Assembly: GCF_947489565.1 (NCBI RefSeq)
Contig: NZ_CANLEA010000006.1
Span: 62,001-126,000, forward strand
From: an uncultured Kordia sp.
GTDB taxonomy: Bacteria > Bacteroidota > Bacteroidia > Flavobacteriales > Flavobacteriaceae
Length of the DNA stretch: 64,000 bases
Reading direction: 5' to 3'
Shown piece after piece: positions 57,648-64,000 of the stretch. The notes under the pieces are model-generated. The model worked only from the letters and a program-made list of their open reading frames with translations. It made no database searches and was not told the origin of the DNA. Both the position numbers and the translations under genes were made by a program. Within the stretch, counting starts at the first letter, position 1. Every line of letters starts with the position of its first letter.

Positions 57648-58938
57648 AACTGGACTGGTTTGGTTTCGAAATGATTTGCGTATTCACGATCAAATTTCAT
57701 TGGTCAAAGCTGCTAAAGAAAACAGTTTTGTTATGGCTGTGTATTGTTTTGATCCGCGTCAATTTGAAAAAGATCGTTTTGGATTTGTCAAAACCGGAAA
57801 ATACCGTGCGCAATTTTTAATTGAAACAGTTTCAAATTTACAAGAAGAACTAAATGCACTCAATATTCCTTTGTTTGTGCATCATGATGTCCCCGAAAAG
57901 ATTGTTTCTGAATATGTAAAGATTCACAACGTAACTTCTGTGTATTTGCAAAAAGAATGGACTTCGGAAGAAGTAAAAGTGGCTGAAAATGTACAAAAAG
58001 CCATCCCAAAAGATACAAATTGGGTTGAGAGTTACGATCAGTTTTTATATCATCCTGATGACATTCCGATGACAATCGACAAAATTCCACAAGTCTTTAC
58101 GGTGTTTCGAAAGAAATGTGAAAAATATGTGAGTATTCGTGCGATGGAAACTATATCCAAGATGCCAGAAAAGAATCGCGTACCACATCTAACAAAAATT
58201 CCATCATTACAAGATTTAGGACATCCAAACTTCCAATCCGATCCACGAACCGCATTTCCATTCAAAGGATGCGAAAAAGCAGGTTTACAGCGTTTGCAAG
58301 ACTACGCTTGGAATACAAAAAAACTATCCTATTATAAAAAAACACGTAATGGATTGGTTGGAACAGATTACAGTTCTAAATTTTCTGCGTGGCTAGCCAA
58401 TGGAAGTCTGTCGCCACGAATGATTTACCATGAAGTACAAAAATACGAGTCCGAAATTGTCAAAAATCAATCTACCTATTGGATGATTTTTGAATTGATT
58501 TGGCGCGACTTTTTCAAATACATTTCCCGAAAGCACGGAAACGATATTTTCCAATTGGAAGGTATTCTGCATAAACCGTATGAATGGAGTAGTGATGCAA
58601 AGTTAATTCAGCAATGGATTGATGGCGAAACTGCCGAACCATTTGTGAATGCAAACATGCTCGAAATCAAACATACTGGATGGATGAGCAATCGCGGTCG
58701 CCAAAACGTTGCATCTTATTTTGCAAGAACTTTGCAACTAGATTGGCGTATTGGCGCTGCGTATTTTGAATCGTTGTTAATCGATTATGATGTCCATAGT
58801 AATTATGGAAACTGGCTGTATGTATCGGGCGTTGGAAATGATCCGCGGAATCGAACTTTTAATGTAAAACTCCAAGCCGAGCGTTATGATGCACATCGTA
58901 AATTTCAAAACCGTTGGTTGCAAACAAGTTTATTTTAA
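57640..58938 (+). CDS. cryptochrome DASH (photolyase family)
   Basis: A 432-residue protein starting [21 protein letters not shown] at 57640, which matches the photolyase N-terminus; an ATG 20 codons upstream would lie inside DUF2256. The MTHF-binding half is residues 1-130; the FAD-binding half has [52 protein letters not shown] and [59 protein letters not shown], as in DASH proteins, which repair single-stranded cyclobutane dimers and may sense blue light. The stop at 58938 is directly followed by the next ATG. Confidence 0.93.
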   Translation: MTKTGLVWFRNDLRIHDQISLVKAAKENSFVMAVYCFDPRQFEKDRFGFVKTGKYRAQFLIETVSNLQEELNALNIPLFVHHDVPEKIVSEYVKIHNVTSVYLQKEWTSEEVKVAENVQKAIPKDTNWVESYDQFLYHPDDIPMTIDKIPQVFTVFRKKCEKYVSIRAMETISKMPEKNRVPHLTKIPSLQDLGHPNFQSDPRTAFPFKGCEKAGLQRLQDYAWNTKKLSYYKKTRNGLVGTDYSSKFSAWLANGSLSPRMIYHEVQKYESEIVKNQSTYWMIFELIWRDFFKYISRKHGNDIFQLEGILHKPYEWSSDAKLIQQWIDGETAEPFVNANMLEIKHTGWMSNRGRQNVASYFARTLQLDWRIGAAYFESLLIDYDVHSNYGNWLYVSGVGNDPRNRTFNVKLQAERYDAHRKFQNRWLQTSLF

Positions 58939-60474
58939 ATGAAGACATTACGATTAATTCTTGGCGATCAATTAAATCAGCAGCATTCTTGGTATCACGA
59001 CACGAATGAAGAAGTCGTGTATTTCATGGCAGAAATGCGTCAGGAAACAGATTATGTTGCACATCATATTCAGAAAGTTGTTGCGTTTTTTCAAAGCATG
59101 CGTTCGTTTGCAGATTGGCTAAAAAATGAACAACATAAAATTGTGTATTATACGTTGGATGATAAGCGAAATCAACAGGATTTGGTGAAGAATTTGACCC
59201 AATTAATTGATGAATATCACATAGAAAAGTTTGAGTATCAATTGCCAGATGAATATCGTTTGGATGCGCAACTGAAAACGTTTTGTACAGCATTGAATAT
59301 TACCACAGAAGCTTTTGATACGGAACACTTTTTAACATCACGAACTGACTTTGCAACGTTTTTTGAAGGGAAAAAACAAATGGTGATGGAGTATTTTTAT
59401 CGCAATATGCGGAAGAAGTATAATATTATGATGCTGAATGAAAAGAATCCGGAAGGCGGAAAGTGGAATTTTGATCATAGCAATCGTAAAAAGTGGAAAG
59501 GTTCACCAGAAATTCCAGTGGAAAAGCAAGCGGAAAATTCTGTTTCAAACATTTACAAAATGGTACAGGATGCTGGAGTTAAAACCATAGGGAATATGGA
59601 TGAAGCAAAGTTTCATTGGCCAACCAATCGCGCTGCTTGTTTAGATTTGCTGAATTATTTTTGTAAAAAATTGCTTGTGTATTTTGGCGATTTTCAAGAT
59701 GCAATGCACACGGAAGAACATTTTCTATTTCACAGTCGTTTATCGTTTGCGATGAATTCAAAAATGTTGCATCCGATGGAAGTCATTGAAACGGTAGTTT
59801 CGTATTGGCGAACTCATAAAAGTGAAATTGATATATCGCAAGTAGAAGGTTTTGTACGACAAATTTTGGGTTGGCGTGAATATATGCGTGGAATGTATTG
59901 GAAAGAAATGCCAAATTATAGAACTTTGAACAAATTAAACAATACGAATTCGCTTCCTGACTTTTTCTGGACAGGAAATACGAAAATGAATTGTTTGAAA
60001 CATGCGATTTCTCAAAGTTTGGATCATGCGTATGCACATCACATTCAACGATTGATGGTGACCGGAAATTTTGCGTTGCTTACACAAACGCATCCTGACG
60101 AAGTAGATGCTTGGTATTTGGGAATTTATATTGATGCGATAGAATGGGTTGAAATTACGAATACACGCGGCATGAGTCAATTTGCAGATGGTGGATTGGT
60201 AGCTACAAAACCATATGTATCTAGCGGAAGCTACATCAATAAAATGAGCAATTATTGCAAAGATTGTGTGTATAAAGTGTCCAAAAAAGAAACCGAAGAT
60301 GCATGTCCGTTTAATGCCTTGTATTGGAATTTTTTAGATGAAAAACGCGATTATTTTAAAGGCAATCAGCGGATGGCGATGATGATGAATTTGTTGAACA
60401 AAATGGACAAAGAAAAGTTAGGAGCGCTAAAGAATAGAGCAGAAGCTATTATTGCTAATCCTGATAAGTATTAA
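58939..60474 (+). CDS. phrB: Fe-S bacterial (6-4)/FeS-BCP photolyase (PhrB-like)
   Basis: A 511-residue protein of the deoxyribodipyrimidine photolyase-related (FeS-BCP) family, starting MKTLRLILGDQLNQQHSWY. The four [4Fe-4S] Cys are at about C352 (KMNCLKHA), C440 and C443 (NYCKDCVYK) and C456 (DACPF), matching spacing in Agrobacterium PhrB. Other family motifs: WRTHKSEIDISQVEGFVRQILGWREYMRGMYW and GMSQFADGGLVATKPYVSSGSYI. It repairs (6-4) photoproducts with FAD and a ribolumazine cofactor. ATG directly abuts the cryptochrome stop. Confidence 0.93.
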   Translation: MKTLRLILGDQLNQQHSWYHDTNEEVVYFMAEMRQETDYVAHHIQKVVAFFQSMRSFADWLKNEQHKIVYYTLDDKRNQQDLVKNLTQLIDEYHIEKFEYQLPDEYRLDAQLKTFCTALNITTEAFDTEHFLTSRTDFATFFEGKKQMVMEYFYRNMRKKYNIMMLNEKNPEGGKWNFDHSNRKKWKGSPEIPVEKQAENSVSNIYKMVQDAGVKTIGNMDEAKFHWPTNRAACLDLLNYFCKKLLVYFGDFQDAMHTEEHFLFHSRLSFAMNSKMLHPMEVIETVVSYWRTHKSEIDISQVEGFVRQILGWREYMRGMYWKEMPNYRTLNKLNNTNSLPDFFWTGNTKMNCLKHAISQSLDHAYAHHIQRLMVTGNFALLTQTHPDEVDAWYLGIYIDAIEWVEITNTRGMSQFADGGLVATKPYVSSGSYINKMSNYCKDCVYKVSKKETEDACPFNALYWNFLDEKRDYFKGNQRMAMMMNLLNKMDKEKLGALKNRAEAIIANPDKY

Positions 60475-60495
60475 AAGAAAGAAGAAACTGAAGTT

Positions 60496-60909
60496 ATGCA
60501 AAAAGAAGAAGATAAAAAACCAGATAATGTCGTGTTTGATGAAGAATCAAATAGTTATGATGCTGCTCTAAAACCCTATGCAACTAATGTTGGTGCGCCT
60601 ATTATTACAACGCCTGATACAGTAACTTGGAAGAATGTAAACATTGATAAAGTCAACAAGCAAGTCAAAGCACGTTATGACGAATTGAAAGCAGAATACG
60701 ATGCGTTGATGGAAAAGTTTGAATACAACAACTTGATTTACAATGCGAAGTTTAATTTTGAACCGATTGTGGGCGAAATTTATCATTTATATCGCGATAA
60801 AAATCAGCAACCATTTCTGTCAATCATTGCACCAAGTCAATGTCGTTTTGATTATGTGCAAACCTTCCGTTTAAATGCGGACAAAATGTGGGAAGTGGTA
60901 GAAGAATAA
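60496..60909 (+). CDS. DUF2452 family protein
   Basis: A 137-residue protein: FDEESNSYDAALKPYATNVGAPIITTPDTVTWKN..., then VKARYDELKAEYDALMEKFEYNNLIYNAKFNFEPIVGEIYHLYRDKNQQPFLSIIAPSQC, as in DUF2452. No signal peptide. It follows the PhrB gene by 21 bp and probably belongs to the photorepair operon; function unknown. Confidence 0.88.
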   Translation: MQKEEDKKPDNVVFDEESNSYDAALKPYATNVGAPIITTPDTVTWKNVNIDKVNKQVKARYDELKAEYDALMEKFEYNNLIYNAKFNFEPIVGEIYHLYRDKNQQPFLSIIAPSQCRFDYVQTFRLNADKMWEVVEE

Positions 60910-60978
60910 TGTGAGTTTTTGAATTTGTTTCTTATCAAAAATTCACTCAATCTGACATCTGTAATTTTAAGTCTACAG

Positions 60979-61001
60979 ATGTCACATCGAGCGCAGTCGA
61001 G
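60979..61001. repeat. REP-like element (GTCACATCGAGCGCAGTCGAGA)
   Basis: This intergenic sequence contains a CTCGACTGCGCTCGA-type inverted repeat after ATGTCACA, a form commonly dispersed in flavobacterial genomes. It lies in the gap between the photorepair operon and the convergent gene 61054. Confidence 0.55.
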
Positions 61002-61053
61002 AGGTTTCTAAATACTATTGTTCTCTATTGTTCAACTGCGTTGGAAGAGATTT

Positions 61054-62067
61054 TTATTCAGTTAAGTCGTTGATATATTTTTTAAAATCTACAGGTGTAT
61101 CCACATGCAAGGCAATCTTAGTAAATGTCTTTTGAATACCAAACAAACCGCGTAAGGTATGTTCGCTATTGGTTTCAATAATTACATTATGACTTTCCAT
61201 TTCACCTAATAAAGCTAGTTTGACGATATTTTCCTCTTTGTCCAATTCTTTACTTGACAATGTAATTTCTTTGATGTCCTCGAGAGGAATTTCTGCTTCT
61301 TGCATGATACCGTAACGTAATAACAAACGATTTTCTTCAATAGCAATTGGACGCTTCATTAATGATTTTGCATATCCAAAAATTTGCAATCCAGAATACG
61401 CACTTAAAATGGTCAAAATCCACGCAGCAACGTCACTCCATTTTGCTAGTAAAATATGTACTGGAACAATTTCGATCGCAATTAAAAAAATAAGTACAAA
61501 AAGCAATGCTAATGAACCACTTTCTTTGTGATTGCTAAATTCGTTTTTTGCTAATTTTCTTCGCTTCCAATAAAAAATGCCATAATAGAAAATTGAAATT
61601 TCAGTCGCAAACGGAATCACTACAGGTTTTGGTAAAATTTCCGCGCAGGTAGTTTTTAAGGCTGTAAAAAAGTCTAAAAATTTGTTTTCTTGTGCTTTAT
61701 GGAATAAGACAGCTTTTCTGACTTTGTAAATGATGAATGAAGCAACACCGACTTCTATTACTGGTAAAAACCAAGCTTTAAAAAGTTGTAAATACTGTTG
61801 ATTGGCTTCTGGTAAAGCATAAAATCCTAAGAGTAACCCAATAATCATTATGGGAACTATGGTTGTTTTTGGAATGCTTGTTTTTCGTATCAGTAGAAAA
61901 TACACAATTGGAATTGTCAATAACAAATCTGCAGAAACTGGAAATGTAAGTGTGCTAGAATGTTCTAAGAAAAAAGGTGATTTAATAAAGAAATAGGTGC
62001 CAATAAAAAGTGCTAAAGGAATCAGAAATTTGGCAAAACGTTGTTGGAAATCGAATAGTGTTTGCAT
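61054..62067 (-). CDS. membrane protein with C-terminal PH-like domain
   Basis: A 337-residue protein with six or seven transmembrane helices in residues 15-240 (FLIPLALFIGTYFFI, LLLTIPIVYFLLI, TIVPIMIIGLLLGFYAL, LALLFVLIFLIAIEIVPVHILL). Residues about 245-337 look like a bacterial PH-like domain (LRYGIMQEAEIPLEDIKEITLSSKELDKE ... LRGLFGIQKTFTKIALHVD). Unknown function. It follows the sigma factor and its membrane partner on the same strand. Confidence 0.6.
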   Translation of the reverse strand: MQTLFDFQQRFAKFLIPLALFIGTYFFIKSPFFLEHSSTLTFPVSADLLLTIPIVYFLLIRKTSIPKTTIVPIMIIGLLLGFYALPEANQQYLQLFKAWFLPVIEVGVASFIIYKVRKAVLFHKAQENKFLDFFTALKTTCAEILPKPVVIPFATEISIFYYGIFYWKRRKLAKNEFSNHKESGSLALLFVLIFLIAIEIVPVHILLAKWSDVAAWILTILSAYSGLQIFGYAKSLMKRPIAIEENRLLLRYGIMQEAEIPLEDIKEITLSSKELDKEENIVKLALLGEMESHNVIIETNSEHTLRGLFGIQKTFTKIALHVDTPVDFKKYINDLTE

Positions 62068-62166
62068 ATCGAATTGTTTTGAGTTGGCTTCGCTAAATTA
62101 GACTCATACATTGTCAATTTGTTACATAAAAACCAGACAAATTTCCAACAATATTTCGCATTGCTT

Positions 62167-62787
62167 TTACGCTTGTTTCAAACGCTCTATATCACTGATT
62201 AATTGACTTAATTTATTTAGAATTGGACCATAACCAGTTTTAAAAGCGATATGATAAATGGCTATCGTAAAAATGGTTCCTAAAGGGATGAAAGCAAATA
62301 ACCATTCGTTGGGATAATTCAAACTTTCCAGACCAAAAATTTCACCAAAATTTTTATCGTATTGATTGTAATACGTGTAAATTACCAACGGAACAAGCAT
62401 TGCAGGCGCGGCAATCCAAAGCAATCTTGCGGTTGCTGCTTTTCGTTGCAATAGGAGTCTGTGTAATGACTTTAAAAAGTCATAACAATTGGTTTCTTTC
62501 GTTGCGACTTCAATTTTCTGAACTTGTTTTTTTGTGATGAAATACCAAATGATACACCAAATAGAAGCAATACTTCCTGACCAAAGACTATTGCCAATGG
62601 CATAATTTCCGATAAAGAAAATAACGGCCATTAAAAGTAATGTTTGAGGTTCTGCATGTATGACACGCATGATTTTATCGCCTAAATGTTGTGATTTTTG
62701 ATTGTATAAATTTTCAATTCTAGGTGCTACCAAGGTTTCGGTACTCATAAAACCTTCTTTCCAGATATGTTCAATTGATTTTTCCAT
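62167..62787 (-). CDS. membrane protein, probable partner of the ECF sigma factor
   Basis: A 206-residue protein with an N-terminal cytoplasmic part (VAPRIENLYNQKSQHLGDKIMRVI) and four transmembrane helices. It overlaps the ECF sigma gene by 17 bp, the usual arrangement for anti-sigma-like membrane proteins, but no classical zinc anti-sigma motif (HxxxCxxC) is present. Role as anti-sigma is inferred from position. Confidence 0.6.
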   Translation of the reverse strand: MEKSIEHIWKEGFMSTETLVAPRIENLYNQKSQHLGDKIMRVIHAEPQTLLLMAVIFFIGNYAIGNSLWSGSIASIWCIIWYFITKKQVQKIEVATKETNCYDFLKSLHRLLLQRKAATARLLWIAAPAMLVPLVIYTYYNQYDKNFGEIFGLESLNYPNEWLFAFIPLGTIFTIAIYHIAFKTGYGPILNKLSQLISDIERLKQA

Positions 62788-63265
62788 GTACTAATTTTTT
62801 AAGCTGTTCTTTGATTCGATTGATGCGAACGCCAATAGTATTGGCATTCATTCCCATAATGCTAGCAATTTCTTGATACGATTTCTCCTCCAAATACAAT
62901 AGAATGATGGCTCTGTTAATTTCATTCAATTGCTTGATGGCTTTGTAGAGTTCGTTTAAAGAACCTTTTTTAAAAAACGTTTGACTGTCGTCTTGCACAT
63001 CTTTTGGAATCGCGTCCGATACAAAAGTGTTTGCGTTTTTCTTGTCTTTCTTTAATAAGGTTAAACATACGTTTAAGGATACTCTGTAAATCCATGTTGA
63101 CCATTCTGATTTCCCACTAAAATTGTTGCGACTGCGCCAAATTTGTAAACAAACCTCCTGATAATAATCTTCAAAATCTTCTTGCGAATTGCTGTATGCA
63201 CGACAAATCTTAATAATGATTGCCGCATGCGGAAGAATATGAGAAGTATAAAAATCGTGACTCAT
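62771..63265 (-). CDS. ECF-type RNA polymerase sigma factor
   Basis: A 164-residue sigma factor. Region 2 lies in IIIKICRAYSNSQEDFEDYYQEVCLQIWRSRNNFSGKSEWSTWIYRVSLNVC and region 4 in IKQLNEINRAIILLYLEEKSYQEIASIMGMNANTIGVRINRIKEQLKKL. It is followed by an overlapping membrane-protein gene and a PH-like membrane-protein gene. Confidence 0.92.
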   Translation of the reverse strand: MSHDFYTSHILPHAAIIIKICRAYSNSQEDFEDYYQEVCLQIWRSRNNFSGKSEWSTWIYRVSLNVCLTLLKKDKKNANTFVSDAIPKDVQDDSQTFFKKGSLNELYKAIKQLNEINRAIILLYLEEKSYQEIASIMGMNANTIGVRINRIKEQLKKLVHGKIN

Positions 63266-63440
63266 CTAACAAATTTTCTTGATCAGTGTATGAATAATTT
63301 TTTGGTTGAGAATACGTGCTAACATTATACCTTTTTTAAGTTTTTACAAACTGTCTTTACTACGTTAGTGGCTCAAAGTGAATTTTATTACATGAAGTTT
63401 TCATTTTTTTTTAAAGTAGAAGTAAATACGCTGTAAACCT

Positions 63441-63473
63441 AAAAAAGACAACTCATAACGAGTTGTCTTTTTT
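63441..63473 (-). terminator. rho-independent terminator after the arylsulfotransferase-like gene
   Basis: AAAAAAGACAACTC (63441-63454) pairs with GAGTTGTCTTTTTT (63460-63473) around ATAAC, a 14-bp stem with flanking A/T tracts, 32 bp after the stop of the minus-strand gene. Confidence 0.9.
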
Positions 63474-63504
63474 ATATATACTGTCTTTTAAAATTAGTTA
63501 GAAT

Positions 63505-64000
63505 TTATAATCCGAAACCTGCGATAATAGGATCGTCTACTTCATAGTCATAGGCTCTCCAAAAGAAAGAACCTTCGCCACCATTATATTTCCATACAAG
63601 TTCTTTATCAGGTGTAACTTCCCAGAAACCAAAATCACCTTCGCAAATTAAAGTGTTTCCATTCTTTAAACGTTCTGCACCAGAAATCTTACTTGAAAAT
63701 ATGTCTGGGTTTGAGTAAAACCAAACTACATTAGGTTCATTGTCAGTATTTGGAGTTAGCGAAAATGTTGCTGGCATTTCCAATTCGTATACAGTAGAAA
63801 AACCTGCGGCAAATCCGTTGACATATAATAAAATGTTTCCTTCTCCTTGAACGCCATTTTCTAATAAATTAGGATAGTGATTTCGATCGCCTCGTACTTC
63901 TCCCATCATATTGTCATACGCACGTGGATTTCCAAATCGATACACTAAATCTCCACCTTTTCCGTAATTTCCACCAGTACCAGTTGCAGCTTCAGCAGTT
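63505..64000 (-). CDS. arylsulfotransferase (ASST)-like protein (partial, 5' end outside window)
   Basis: The open frame continues past the right edge; the 165 residues visible are the C-terminal part. GGDLVYRFGNPRAY, NHYPNLLENGVQGEGNILLYVNG, SSKISGAERLKNGNTLICEGDFGFWEVTPDKELVWKYN are typical of the six-bladed arylsulfotransferase-fold proteins (N-H in place of the H-D-A of active enzymes is at the blade position). No claim on activity. The Met at 63945 seen in the frame is internal; residues before it remain in frame to the edge. Confidence 0.8.
   Translation of the reverse strand, partial: TAEAATGTGGNYGKGGDLVYRFGNPRAYDNMMGEVRGDRNHYPNLLENGVQGEGNILLYVNGFAAGFSTVYELEMPATFSLTPNTDNEPNVVWFYSNPDIFSSKISGAERLKNGNTLICEGDFGFWEVTPDKELVWKYNGGEGSFFWRAYDYEVDDPIIAGFGL

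Overview
The window is AT-rich DNA from a member of the Bacteroidota, most probably a marine Flavobacteriaceae and possibly Kordia-like (genus is a guess). The signs are TAnnTTTG-type -7 promoter elements, absence of Shine-Dalgarno sequences, LytTR two-component systems, a BF3164-type lipoprotein/NVEALA-like peptide cassette, lanthipeptide-like leaders of the MKK..LK.L.L type, a DASH cryptochrome beside an Fe-S photolyase, and REP-like GTCACATCGAGCGCAGTCGA / ATTCTGAA..TTCAGAAT repeats. No rRNA, tRNA, CRISPR array, transposase or phage gene was seen.

Region 1-6.2 kb is the most unusual. A PatA/PatG-type subtilisin (cyanobactin maturation protease family) is followed by two tiny genes (48 and 44 codons), neither long enough to be called by default. 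Their leaders are 18/27 identical and both end in G[VA]NAS, which resembles the G(L/V)E(A/P)S site cut by PatA in cyanobactin precursors; the sequences after it are unrelated to each other. No YcaO cyclodehydratase, oxidase, prenyltransferase or C-terminal AYDG-type signal is present. The set looks like a minimal protease-plus-precursors RiPP-like system, closed by a strong terminator. Upstream lie a LytTR response regulator and a small unknown gene. The unknown gene, the protease gene and a distant gene at 46.7 kb share a promoter with two CATTCACTACAT-like direct repeats 21 bp apart and a -7 element 39-40 bp after the second repeat, which fits a LytTR regulon.

Region 5.8-12.1 kb holds three lanthipeptide-like precursor genes on the minus strand: one broken by a TAA stop (5860-6042), one intact (11631-11804) and one decayed (11943-12050). 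Two share an ATTTACGG-N5-CCGTAAAT-like palindrome 53-56 bp upstream of their starts. Between them are a pair of AlkB-like 2OG-Fe(II) oxygenases, a TetR-controlled FAD monooxygenase/SRPBCC pair, and an AlkD-like HEAT-repeat protein.

Region 12.3-29.4 kb is ordinary chromosome: acetate uptake and activation (DUF4212/sodium:solute symporter/acs), a TetR-DUF1348-alpha/beta hydrolase locus, HbpS-like and AraC genes, a ParDE toxin-antitoxin pair, an exonuclease/GIY-YIG protein with a LexA-like repressor (with a 97-bp duplication of the exonuclease gene's 3' end exactly 600 bp away), a DEAD-box helicase, and YitT.

Region 29.5-44.2 kb is one long minus-strand cassette. In transcription order it has a signal peptidase I, an exported Cys-rich peptide, a BF3164-type propeller lipoprotein, a membrane-anchored CxxC protein, three more exported Cys-rich peptides with nearly identical signal sequences, a second propeller and CxxC protein, then an HlyD adaptor, two RND permeases and a TolC channel. 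It reads as a peptide secretion/maturation and tripartite efflux locus.

Region 44.3-64 kb contains a GNAT enzyme, an SH3 lipoprotein, a LytTR-linked locus (three-repeat beta-trefoil-like secreted protein, unknown protein, TPR histidine kinase, LytTR regulator), two paralogous unknown proteins, an ECF sigma/YCII pair, a photorepair operon (DUF2256, DASH cryptochrome, FeS-BCP photolyase, DUF2452) with an inverted repeat around its -7 element, a second ECF sigma with a membrane partner, and the end of an arylsulfotransferase-like gene. No gene-free stretch longer than about 300 bp remains unexplained; 12051-12315 and 25230-25515 (each under 300 bp) show nothing convincing.
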